From: Brachynemurus nebulosus
Lineage: Eukaryota; Arthropoda; Insecta; Neuroptera; Myrmeleontidae
DNA length: 64,000 nt
Reading direction: 5' to 3'
Assembly (NCBI GenBank): GCA_035578155.1
Contig: JAPWDM010000008.1
Coordinates: 32,634,280-32,698,279 of the forward strand
Part shown: positions 1 to 9,036 of the stretch, piece after piece
Layout: each line of letters begins with the position of its first letter
Position numbering within the stretch: the first letter of the stretch is position 1
The notes under the pieces: generated by a model
Database searches by the model: none
Seen by the model: the letters and a program-made list of their open reading frames with translations, nothing else
What the model was told of the DNA's origin: nothing
Made by a program: the position numbers and the translations under genes

Positions 1-21
1 GGAACTGCTTTAGATATTATA

Positions 22-522
22 ATGTTAAAAGAGGTTCGAAACGTTGACTCGGAAAATGAAGCGAAAATTGTCAATCAGGTTAAACCAATAAGCTTAAAAC
101 GTCATATAGCTTCAAATGAAAATGTCGAAAACGGGGCCTTAGCTAAGCATTTTAAGCAAGACAACTTGAGAGAGTCTAGAAATGTTAACATACAATCGAA
201 AAAAATAAAATACTGGCATAATCCTAATACTTTAATAGATGAATTACAACGTTTATACGAGACTTCAGAGACTGGTGAAAAAATACTCAATATTATTCGA
301 AGTTTAGAGGAAAATAAAAATGTGTTGTTGTTTAACGTTTATGATCGAGAAGATTTAATCAAAGAGTTAAATGCTTTAAAAGAAACTACTGTTGGTCGAG
401 AAATATTCTCTATACTTCGCGAACTTCAAAAGGCTGATGTTATTGAACCACTAGGTGATTATCTGGATGAAACTGATAAAGAAGATGCTAGCGATTATGA
501 TGATGATGATGATGATGATTAA
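22..522 (+). CDS. Uncharacterised 166-residue acidic-tailed protein, possibly 5'-partial
   Basis: I do not recognise this protein. The first Met codon is at 22-24, but the frame is open to base 1, so the true start may lie outside the window. Residues 71-95 and 112-135 are two copies of one motif (L-I-x-E-L-x2-L-x-E-T, then G-x2-I, I-x-R-x-L) 41 residues apart, suggesting a duplicated amphipathic helix pair. The first 65 residues are rich in Lys, Asn and Glu and look disordered. The protein ends in a run of aspartates encoded by a GAT microsatellite just before the stop. It is transcribed towards the minus-strand polymerase locus, with about 300 bp between the convergent stops. The intact frame, the internal repeat and the position suggest a real gene, possibly part of the same element as the polymerase. 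That membership is inferred. Confidence 0.55.
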   Translation: MLKEVRNVDSENEAKIVNQVKPISLKRHIASNENVENGALAKHFKQDNLRESRNVNIQSKKIKYWHNPNTLIDELQRLYETSETGEKILNIIRSLEENKNVLLFNVYDREDLIKELNALKETTVGREIFSILRELQKADVIEPLGDYLDETDKEDASDYDDDDDDD

Positions 523-694
523 TTGATTATCCACACTAAGAATTTACTGAATTTTGAAGAACGCCACCGTATAAGAAGCAGCAGCAGTTATCCCTCATTG
601 AAGTGTATATTTTATTTTTATATTTTTTAACCCTGTAAGATAAAAAGGTTTTTTTTTCACATAAATAACACATATATGTAAATAATTATTGTTC

Positions 695-700
695 TTTATT
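695..700 (-). terminator. Candidate polyadenylation signal for the polymerase-locus transcript
   Basis: AATAAA on the minus strand, about 130 bp beyond the stop of the minus-strand ORF that ends at 830. It is the nearest canonical hexamer in a suitable place. In DNA this AT-rich it could be chance. Confidence 0.35.
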
Positions 701-733
701 TTTTAAATATAAGTATGAATACAAAATATTTTC

Positions 734-830
734 ACAATAAATGTATATGTAATATTTTTTACAATAAATGTATATGAAATATTTTTTTACAATAAATGTA
801 TATGAAATATTTTTTACAATAAATAAATAT
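734..830. repeat. Tandem repeat, about 27-bp unit, 4 copies
   Basis: The unit begins ACAATAAATGTATATG and recurs at 734, 761, 789 and 816 (last copy degraded). It fills the space between the convergent genes. Each copy carries AATAAA on the plus strand, so the array could provide redundant poly(A) signals for the plus-strand gene ending at 522; the first is at 736-741. Confidence 0.8.
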
Positions 831-1642
831 TAAAAATTGTATGATTTGTTTATATATTCAATAACACCCGAACGTAATTGTTTCATGCTTTCAGGTAACT
901 GATCCCATACTTGACAAATTCGTTGTGCATATTCGGGTATCATATATGCATACAGATGTTGCACCCAAATATCATATTTCAATAGTTGTTTTGTTAAGTA
1001 TAATAACATATCAAAATTTCTGACTTTTGTATACAAATAAGGATGAGTCAGAAATATGTCTTCAACGTGTGAAATCCGTGTTGCAAATGTCAATGGTTCA
1101 CCAACGGGTGGTTGAAAGTTTTCCTCCATTTTCACACCATTCTTGCACATTTCACAGCGTATTTTCAAACCAGGTGGTCCATCAATATGATCTTGTTGCC
1201 ATGGTCGATTATAATGTTCAAAACATGGTTCACATTCTTGAAACATGGCTCGATAATCGGATGGTAACCAAATCCAGGCGCGTTGTATGATTTTCGCACC
1301 ATAACTTTTCAGCACATTCAAACTGATCCACTTGTAGATTTGAAGAAATGTTTCCAAAGTCAGTTCGTTCAGTAGCATTGGTTCACGTTCGAAAAATTCA
1401 CCAATTGAAACATCCATTTTATCCCAGTCCATTGATTCCGGTTCAGACAATTTCAAATTTTGCATTTTTACAATAGCATCAATTGTTTTTTCGTAGGTAT
1501 CAACCCGTTTACGTAGTTTATCCAGTTCACTTGAAAATATTTGTAGCCGTTTCCAGTAAGCCGATGATGACGATGCCATTTCCACTTGCGTACTAATTTT
1601 AACGTTGTTGATATTCAGTGATTTAACGAGTAATGTCCCCAT
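830..1642 (-). CDS. Uncharacterised protein with coiled coil and Cys4 motif, overlapping the polymerase 3' end
   Basis: An open frame of 270 codons. Its first ATG (1642) lies inside the polymerase frame and overlaps it by 28 nt in another phase. A second Met, residue 22 (ATG at 1577-1579), would avoid the overlap and is followed by a Ser-rich start, so either may be used. Residues 30-62 are charged and heptad-like (predicted coiled coil). Cys137, Cys140, Cys163 and Cys166 form a C-x2-C-x22-C-x2-C pattern typical of a zinc ribbon. The C-terminal 80 residues are rich in aromatic and hydrophobic residues. I do not recognise the family. Same strand, immediately downstream of the polymerase and at similar GC content, it probably belongs to the same element. 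How a eukaryote translates it is unclear: a separate transcript, splicing or reinitiation are all possible. Confidence 0.65.
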   Translation of the reverse strand: MGTLLVKSLNINNVKISTQVEMASSSSAYWKRLQIFSSELDKLRKRVDTYEKTIDAIVKMQNLKLSEPESMDWDKMDVSIGEFFEREPMLLNELTLETFLQIYKWISLNVLKSYGAKIIQRAWIWLPSDYRAMFQECEPCFEHYNRPWQQDHIDGPPGLKIRCEMCKNGVKMEENFQPPVGEPLTFATRISHVEDIFLTHPYLYTKVRNFDMLLYLTKQLLKYDIWVQHLYAYMIPEYAQRICQVWDQLPESMKQLRSGVIEYINKSYNF

Positions 1643-2322
1643 GCTAAAGTATCCGTTTCCCCCTCCACAATATGTCGTTTCGTATCGTACGGGCTGAGCG
1701 CCACCTTGTTCTGAGTTACACTATACACGTTATGTTTTTTCGATTGTATCAGGTTTTGTTGTCGGTTTATGATTGTATTGTGTTTTAGACAGTCCACGTA
1801 ATCGTTGAAAGTTATCGTTTTCTTAACCACAGAGTTCTTTACACCTTTCGCTTTCTTCGTGTGATCCTCGCCGTCCACTTGACAACTATACATTTTTGAT
1901 CTTAAGCCCACAAATTTTGTAAAGATTCGTCCATTTAGCTCATCCTTCATTAACCCGGGTATTTTCTTATTGACTCTTGGCATGTTATATTGATTATCCG
2001 CGCTGTAATCCGACGTATCAAAGTATTGAATATCACGTTTCATTATTTCGTAAATATCTGGGCATTTTATCTCGTAAATCAATGAATCCGTGTCTGTGTA
2101 GAGTAATTTGCTGTTGTTCCCGAACGTTGGCTGTATGTAGTTGTAATGAAAATCGTAGACACATGTTTTCGAAATATCCAGAATTGCTTGCCCGACGTAT
2201 ATTGGTTTGTTCATAAACACTTCCGTTTTTCGTAGTTCGACTGCAATAAGATTCTCGTCAAATATGGTGCGGCTGTGGAAATTCGGTTTCGCTATCATAA
2301 CTTCCGCACCATATCGTCCATA
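1615..2322 (-). pseudogene. Protein-primed family B DNA polymerase, C-terminal part (motif C and thumb), downstream of an in-frame stop
   Basis: Continues the polymerase palm and thumb in exactly the same reading frame as the larger part, separated only by the TAG at 2323-2325. The first Met codon after the stop is at 2296-2298. It holds motif C, YTDTDS (codons 2083-2100), whose aspartates bind catalytic metal, and then a K-x-Y element (KMY, about 1890-1900) as in protein-primed polymerases. The stop TGA at 1615-1617 overlaps the next ORF. Apart from the single TAG there is no frameshift or further stop over about 230 codons, so the break is recent, or is read through, or is an assembly error. 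Without this part the upstream product would lack motif C and be catalytically dead. Confidence 0.85.
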
Positions 2323-5099
2323 CTATTTCGTTAACAATTTCACAATCGAGTGTTTCCGTACATTTTCCATCGTTTTCCCGAAGACTGCGTTGTTGAGTAA
2401 TTTGTAGAGATTTTTCTCGAATTCGTTTCCCGCCGTTTGTCGCAAAGCTGTGTTTAAATCTATGTAGGATTTGAGCCAAGGTGATTGATCGAATTGTAGC
2501 ACTCTATGTATTTTCTTTAATTTCATCCCGTGATGTAGACATTGTTTCAGGTTCCGATAGTGTATCACGTATTTCTGTTTGTTGTATAGCGTTGCCAGTA
2601 ACATTTCCTGTTTAGTACCGGGTGCACACATTCTCTCTGGGCATAATGGTAAATCGTTGTGTTTATCGTGCAGCTCTCTCGGGTATTCCAAATCCACTTC
2701 CAGTAAATATCCTATTGGTGAATCATCAGGTATTTGTTGAACATCTATCTCGGTATTATCCATCCATTTGAAATTTCCCGTTGGTAAGTATTGTGACATT
2801 GCCCATCCATACAAGTTGTTCACGTCGTAGTACATCAGGTATTTTGATTCCTCATCCGGATCGTAGGTGTTCATATATTTATTGTTTGCTGTTGCGTATC
2901 GGTTACTACACTGGCTCAATCCACCTCGAATACCACGTTCAATGAATAATAATTGATCCACATCAGATATCAGTTCCAACTCCACTTTTGTATATTTTAA
3001 GGCTGCATCCCACGTAAGTCCCGGCGTCGTGTAGTAATGAGCTGGATCCAATCCGTGTGTGCGCATGCATGTATCCCGAAAATTCTCGAAAACATCCGCG
3101 AGTAGTAGTATATCCGTTTTCATATATAAATCCGAGTATTCTCCAAGCGTCTGTATGTTGAATGTATCCCAAACTTTTTGTGCGTGTGTATAATCATCCA
3201 TGGTGATATCGTTGTCGTTGAGTCGATTGTAGAATTTCTCCCGTGATGGTAAACATGTTTCTTCCAATTTATCCCAGCCTGATATGTAGTCGTACGGAAA
3301 AACACCTTTGCGCGTAAGTAATTTGTAGTCGGTATCCGGAAATTGTGATTTAACTATGTTGAACTCGTTGAGATATGAAGATAATTTATCCAAACTTGAT
3401 GCCATAAATCGGAAAGAGTCGATGAATCTAAATGTAATTTCGCTGCCCGTAACATGTTTAGTGAATGCAATATATCGTTCCTTGTTGATTGGTAGTAAGT
3501 CGACACGTCCCTCGAATGCTGTTGCTATATCCTTTATTACGAAATGTGCATCATAACCACTCAAGTTATGGAATACAACAGGAATCATATGAAAATCCTT
3601 ATAATTCAAGTTGCATCCTTTGTGCGCAGGTCCATTGTATTCGCCGGTGAAGTGGTTATGATCACGAACCACAATATCCTCAGGTTTGAATGGTTTCTCG
3701 CAGATGTGGCACCCGGTACTTCGTTGTTTAAGTTGCTGTTGTTCCTCTGGTGTTAACTCGTTCATTGGTATTATGTTGTCGTATATGGGTTCCAAGATAT
3801 TTTCACGTAACGTTGCCAATTCTTCCGCGAACCATTTTTCGCAATTTGGTCCGCGGTATGATCGATAGTAGCTTAGTTGGTTGTTGTAGGAGCAGTGAAA
3901 GTAGTAACCGATACTGTATGCCCGATGTTGTTGGTACGTTGTTGTATTCTTCTGATTTTCGTTTCCCGTCACAGGTTGTAGGAATGATTCCACGTCGGCG
4001 TAAATTATAAATGGAACACGTTTCTTGTTGCTGTAGTTCTTGAATGATATGTATTTGCTTTTCCCTTCCGGCATTATAACCCGACAGTTGTTCATGTTCA
4101 CGCAGTCTTCTGTATGTTTTATCAGTTTATCTTCTGTGCGAAAGTAATTTAAGCATCGATCACAGATGTATTTTTTACTCTTGGTGTTTGCTAGTTGTCT
4201 TGACACAAGTCGCGATAAGTCCTTAATCCAACAGAAATGGTAGCGTAAATCTTGATCGTTGTCCTGTTCGTTGTCTTCATCCTCGTAATACTCGTTCTGG
4301 ATCATTAAAAGGTTTATGTGGTTTTGTTTCTTCTCTCTCGTTAGCGCAGCAGGTACGGTTTCAAAATGTCCATTTTGTTTTTTTAGTATAAACACGTTGA
4401 CTGATATTGTTGGGTTCTGTTTCTCGAATTTGCTCAGTTGTTGGATCGTCATTGGAAACTGTATCCCGTCTAAATTTAGCACCGTTGAGTAGTGTGGGTA
4501 AGAGCTGGTTCGATATGGATGATTACCCCGTGTAGCTGGATAAAGTGCAGATACCACTGCCCACGCGAAACAGGCGTCATCGTTGAAGTTTTGGATGTTA
4601 ATACATGCTTTTTTAGTTTTTATTTCCTGCGGTAATTCGATGTAGCTTGATCCACGAAAAGGTGTATATTTGTTCACGTTCACAGCTAGGTTGATTATGC
4701 TTGATAAAGCCCATCCGCTCCCCGACTCGGTAAACTCGCTCAATTTTCTCAAAATTGGTTCCCGTACATGTTCCATGTAGCACTGTTTTAAGTTTGTTCC
4801 ACGATCTATTATGATATTCGGTGTATTGAAATGTTTCATGTCGTATTTATCCTCGTCACCATCAGTTTTCACAAATAACCCGCAAAACGTTGTGTTGACT
4901 TTTATCGTTAAGTATTTTTTTAATATATTTTGTATTCGCCGAGTGAACATCGATGTAGCGTCGTCTAAAAAGTCCTTTGGCTCTATGTGTGTTATGTTGG
5001 TAACCACTCCCGTTCGTATTCGACTTGCAAATGCGGATTCCACGTCAGCCCATTGAATTCTATCAGATCTTTTACGTTGATTTCGATTCATGCCGGCAC
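2323..5099 (-). pseudogene. polB: Protein-primed family B DNA polymerase (Polinton/adintovirus-like), main exon up to an in-frame TAG
   Basis: Numbered from an in-frame Met codon at 5113-5115, which itself lies in the intron. Residues 170-300 hold a conserved Cys182 (DDACFAW) and His293 (HFCWIKDL), suggesting a papain/OTU-like protease fold (inference). A C2HC finger follows (C318, C321, H334, C338). Exonuclease motifs: ExoI D374/E376 (YADVES), ExoII around N517-D522 (HNLSGYD), ExoIII Y664/D668. Between ExoI and ExoII sits an endonuclease VII-like module: C469-x2-C472, RDHNH 484-488, H498, C501, N502. An RGG near 730 fits the YxGG-like linker, motif A is D764 to Y769 (DVNNLYG), and motif B is K905 to G913. 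The frame ends in TAG at 2323-2325, between motifs B and C, and continues in phase downstream. These polymerases copy linear DNA from a terminal-protein primer. With both flanking pieces the gene spans about 1,240 codons, a normal length for the group. Confidence 0.9.
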
Positions 5100-5244
5100 C
5101 TGAAACAATCAACATAAAAAATTATTTATCAAATTTATAAAAAATCATTAAAAAAAATTTTTTTATTTAAAAAACTTACCATGTTGATATATCAAAATTA
5201 TAAAAAAATCATTAAAAAATAAATTTATATTTGAAAAAACTTAC
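5100..5244 (-). other. Predicted 145-nt phase-1 intron in the polymerase gene
   Basis: On the minus strand the donor reads ATG|GTAAG (GT at 5244-5243). The acceptor is TTGATTGTTTCAG (AG at 5101-5100) followed by GTGCCGGC. The exon upstream contributes 82 codons plus one base and the downstream exon completes that codon. The total coding length from 5491 to the stop at 1615 is then exactly divisible by three, apart from the internal TAG. The intron is far more AT-rich than the exons. Splice-site quality and phase agreement are read directly from the sequence; use in vivo is not shown. Confidence 0.8.
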
Positions 5245-5250
5245 CATGTT
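5121..5250 (-). repeat. 65-bp tandem duplication that copies the splice donor
   Basis: Two imperfect copies of about 65 bp each end (plus strand) in CTTACCATGTT, at 5175-5185 and 5240-5250. Each therefore has a full minus-strand donor (CATGGTAAG). The outer copy joins the real exon; the inner one is a decoy or alternative donor inside the intron. Confidence 0.8.
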
Positions 5251-5491
5251 TTCGTAGCGCCTTCATTCTGATTCGAAATCCTTTCATTTTTCCCGCACAT
5301 GACTCGAAGTGTTTCCGTTGTCCCAAATTTTCCGCTCCACGTATAGCCTTGTTGATTAGTCGTATGTTGGTATTTGTGTGTTTCATCCATTTTTCCAATT
5401 CATCTGCATCCCGGGTATCCATTTCCAGTAATGATAGCGCGTTTCGTACATTTTCCACCATTCTAGTTGCCACGTCGTTTAATGAAGCCAT
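5245..5491 (-). CDS. Exon 1 of the polymerase gene: basic helical N-terminus (82 codons)
   Basis: The ATG at 5491 opens a frame that runs to the donor at 5245/5244. Without splicing it would stop six codons into the intron as an 88-residue protein. The 82 encoded residues are alpha-helical in character, with an acidic first half (MDTRDADELEKW) and a strongly basic end (KMKGFRIRMKALRKH). That would suit DNA or primer-protein binding, but no domain is recognised. GC content resembles the main polymerase exon, not the intron. A TATA-like box lies about 110 bp upstream. An independent 88-residue protein is possible but less likely, given the splice signals and matching phase. Confidence 0.75.
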
Positions 5492-5600
5492 TGTTGTATT
5501 TTAATTTTAAAAAAATCTCGATACAAATTCTTGCAACAATAACAATATTAACTGCTTGAAGTTTGCTGAAGAAGTGATTTGAGGGGGCACGCAGACCTCA

Positions 5601-5607
5601 ATTTATA
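5601..5607 (-). promoter_or_regulatory. TATA box candidate for the polymerase transcript
   Basis: TATAAAT on the minus strand, about 110 bp upstream of the ATG at 5491, in a locally GC-richer stretch (downstream sequence TGAGGTCTGCGTGCCCCC). Distance and orientation suit a core promoter. No experimental support. Confidence 0.45.
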
Positions 5608-5700
5608 CGATTTTGACTGCTCGAAAAATTCTGGAGGGGAATCACAAAAAATGCTGGCTCAGAATTTTTACAACGCAAATAACCGAAGGTCAAATGTCAA

Positions 5701-5965
5701 ATTCCGAGAAATTTATTTCGCATTTGAAACCTAATAAAAGAATTGCTGACTAATTTTAAATAAACATTTTTTAAAATTAAACCTTAAATAAACAGATTGA
5801 AAAAACCTCCGATTATTATCAGGCTATAAATTAAAAATTCCGAGAAAACTATTTCATATTTGAAATCAAACAAAGAAATTGCTGTGTTGTCAAAATCTTA
5901 AATACACATTTTTTAAATTAAAACTTATATAAATAAACAAATTAAAAAAATATCTGAGTATGAGT
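5701..5965. repeat. 136-bp diverged direct repeat upstream of the polymerase
   Basis: Two copies begin ATTCCGAGAAA at 5701 and 5837. They share the ATTTGAAA, AATTGCTG and CATTTTTTAAA blocks in order. They lie within the noncoding region between the polymerase promoter and the satellite that starts near 6310. Confidence 0.7.
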
Positions 5966-6184
5966 TAGCAAAATCTTAAATAAACATAGCTAAATTAATG
6001 ATTTACGATGACATTAATGTAAACAAATTCCTGGAACTGACAAGTTGTGACTTGCTTTTAAATAAAATTCCCCTCTGGCTATGATGCAAACATATTATGA
6101 AATTACATCATCCTAAGTCAGCTAAAAAATCTTAAATAAACAAACACAAACCGTATAAAGTCACGAGTTTTTATTAAATAAACA
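5756..6184 (+). repeat. Iterated motif TTAAATAAACA (five exact, two variant copies)
   Basis: Exact copies at 5756, 5784, 5976, 6132 and 6174. One-mismatch variants at 5898 (TTAAATACACA) and 5929 (ATAAATAAACA). All are on the plus strand in about 430 bp just outside the polymerase gene. The density exceeds that of the surrounding AT-rich DNA. An element terminus, a replication or packaging signal, or plain repeat decay are all possible. Confidence 0.6.
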
Positions 6185-6309
6185 TCTTATAAAGTGCTGA
6201 CTCATATACAAAAAAAACCTCAAGTACAATTGACACCTAAATTTCCGGCAGTACAGTAGCGGTCAGAAATCTGGAGTCTGGAATCTGGAGTCATGATTGC
6301 AGCTAGCGC

Positions 6310-7045
6310 TTGGTACAGTGCCCCCCACAAAATTTAGCGGCCACCCCTTGGGTTAGGGTATTCCCCACATTTTTTAACGTGATAGTTCGTTTAAAATGAT
6401 GCAATTAAGGTAAGCGCGTGTTGGGGTTAAGGTTTGCACGTACAGTACGCTTCAAAAAGTGATCGGATACCTTTTTGCTCAAGGGGGGCCCGTACTTTTG
6501 ACACGGTAGTGTACCAAAAATTTAAGTACAGTACGGTGCCAAAAGTTTGGGGCCACCCCTTGGATTAGGGTAATCCCACATTTTTGACGTGATAGTGTAC
6601 CTTTCGTTTCAGATGACGCAATTAAGGCAAGCGCGTGTTGGGACCAAGGTTTGTACGTACAGTACGCTTCAAAAAGTGATCGGACACCTTTTTGGCCAGG
6701 GGGCCCGCACTTTTGACACGGTAGTGTACCAAAAATTTAAGTACAGTACGGTGCCAAAAGTTTGGGGCCACCCCTTGGATTAGGGTAATCCCACATTTTT
6801 GACGTGATAGTGTACCTTTCGTTTCAGATGACTCAATTAAGTGAGATTAAAGGTTAAGGCTTGCATGTACACACAAAAAATAAGTACAGTGCGCTTCAAA
6901 AAGTGATCGGATACCTTTTTGGTCAGGGGGGGCCACACTTTTGACACGGTAGTGTACCAAAAATTTAAGTACAGTACGGCGTCAAAAGTTTGGGGTCACC
7001 CACGAGTCAGGGTATCCCCACATTTTTGATGCGGTAGTGTACCCC
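6310..7045. repeat. Satellite-like tandem array, unit about 220 bp, about 3 copies plus partial ends
   Basis: The phrase CAAAAAGTGATCGGA recurs with GATCGG at 6461, 6678 and 6905 (spacing 217 and 227). Each unit also carries GGGGCCACCCCTTGG, a CACATTTTTGACGTGATAG block and a TTAAGTACAGTACGG block. It is GC-richer than its surroundings. The short plus-strand frame at 6589-6783 is only repeat sequence. Confidence 0.85.
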
Positions 7046-7065
7046 ATCTATCAAATTGTAACCTA

Positions 7066-7116
7066 AAATTCAGTCTGCGCATGCGTCGTGTACTTAAATT
7101 CAGTCTGCGCATGCGT
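7066..7116. repeat. 30-bp tandem duplication
   Basis: AAATTCAGTCTGCGCATGCG occurs at 7066 and again at 7096, at the right end of the satellite. The copies are identical over this core, which contains a palindromic TGCGCATGCG. Confidence 0.8.
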
Positions 7117-7484
7117 TAGGTTTGGATGGTAATGGGTTAACACAAAATGAAATTCTTATAAATAAATTGTGATGACGCATAATGGGTTAACATAAATTAA
7201 TTTGGTTGCTGGTGATGACTCATGTGTTTGGAATTTCAAGGCCAACAGTATGAGCGAGTGTTGGGGTCAAATGTCAACAACAAATTTTAAATACATGTAC
7301 TCGGTACGTGCCGGGTCAAAGGTCAAGGTTTGCACATCGATACAGTTTGATGACTCATCAGTTCGGAATGTGTAGTACCGTAGAATGGGTGCAATAGGAC
7401 CGTAAGTCACACGCTTTCAAACATCGTCAAAAGGGTTCAAGTTACTCCGTTTTGCGGTGGCCCAGAACCAGCTCAGCTATTCTA

Positions 7485-7486
<2 letters not shown>

Positions 7487-7561
<75 letters not shown>
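7487..7561. repeat. (TA)n microsatellite, about 37 units
   Basis: Uninterrupted TA dinucleotides. Confidence 0.97.
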
Positions 7562-7565
<4 letters not shown>

Positions 7566-7593
7566 AGTAAAACGTAGATTGTGGAAAAAATTA

Positions 7594-7802
7594 CAGTCGT
7601 GCCTCAACTTATTGACAATTTAAGTTATTGACGATGATCGTAGTTTACCTTAAGTTATAGACAAATTATATGTATGTACCCAAGGTCATACGTGCTGTGT
7701 CGTAGTGTGGCAGTGCGTACATATAGATGGTTTGTCTATAACTTGAGGTAAACTACGATCATTATCAATAAGTTAAATTGTCAATAAGTTGAGGGACGAC
7801 GG
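7594..7802. mobile_element. Foldback MITE with TA target site (Tc1/mariner/pogo type)
   Basis: 209 bp, almost all palindrome: the left arm (about 7594-7665) matches the reverse complement of the right arm (about 7733-7802) with few differences. Ends read CAGTCGTGCCTCAACTTATT and, from the other side, CCGTCGTCCCTCAACTTATT. Both are flanked by TA (7592-7593 and 7803-7804). The loop has no coding sequence. Confidence 0.85.
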
Positions 7803-8943
7803 TATATGTGTAATTCGAGCACAAAATGACATCGCCGCTCTTAATACACAAATAACTATTACTTATACTTTAAAAATATGGGAAATCTGAAAAATTACCT
7901 CTACATCAAAACTTTTCAAAACACAATTTCTTCTCAAATCTGTGTATAAGTAAACTTTTTAAACGCACTGTACTATATCATTCCTATGTTTCATTGTATC
8001 ATTTTCAATTGTTTTTATTACTAAACAAAAAAGCAATACAGCAAATTATATTGAATGTAGGTATATGGTATATTATGTATAATATGGAACAATTCAAATT
8101 TTACTAATTAATTTAGTAACAAAAACATACAAGGCACCGGAAACTAATTGATATATTTATTAAAGTTTACCATTTAGCCCAAGTTTTCCATCCATTCCAC
8201 AGTGCTGTTATAGTCGTCATTCGTACACTACACACAAGTAAATTTTCACGAAAACAATTCCGTGTATGTAAAAAGTTTCCACCAATTTCATCCGATACCA
8301 AAATAAATATAGGAAACAATTAAAATGGTTACAAGAAAAACGAAAAATTGGTTGGATGCGGTTCGGTTCATCTGTTCAGTTCCGTGCTGGAATATCGCAT
8401 CGCGTTGGAGGTTGTTGGTTGATGTTATGTAAATTGAAAATGGAAAATGGGAGACAAAAAAATAATTTAATTAAGAATTTTCGTTGGTAGGAATGTTCTG
8501 CATTTTGTTTGGGAACAGATGGTATGTTGGTTGAATCGTTTCAAAAAAAGTGGTATCATCTCTAAGGATTTTATGCCGCTTGGTTTTGATGTTAAAAATT
8601 CAGTGGTGATTCATTGCAATATTTATGTAAGTATGTCAAAACTTTTTTGGGGGAGAACGTTTGTAAAACAAGTAGAAGTAAAAAGGCAAACTTGGTTTAC
8701 ATTATGAAAAACATTCGGTTACTTCTTCACTATTATTTAGCAAATAAGTCCGAAATAAGGTGAACGGAGCAAATATGTGCATTTAGTGTAAGAGTTGTGT
8801 GTGTGATTGTGTTTATGTGGCTGTTACCATTCGTCTCCAAAACGGCCTAACCAATGTTAATGCAGTTTCTTTATTTGAAAGATGGTAACCAGGGCCATGA
8901 AAAAAATGGTGGGCCTCGGGAATAAATCTTTTTTTTTTAAATT

Positions 8944-8946
<3 letters not shown>
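7803..8946. other. No gene seen
   Basis: AT-rich unique-looking DNA. The 62-codon frame at 8519-8707 has no recognisable features. Confidence 0.6.

Positions 8947-9033
<87 letters not shown>
8947..9033. repeat. (AT)n microsatellite, about 43 units
   Basis: Uninterrupted AT dinucleotides. The short frames across it encode only alternating Tyr-Ile. Confidence 0.97.

Positions 9034-9036
<3 letters not shown>

Noticed and set aside
1027..5056. Several 60-87 codon frames on the plus strand opposite the polymerase locus
   Set aside because: Antisense shadows of the conserved minus-strand genes.
6310..7045. CRISPR-like or integron-like repeats
   Set aside because: Long, contiguous satellite units with no spacers, in eukaryotic DNA.
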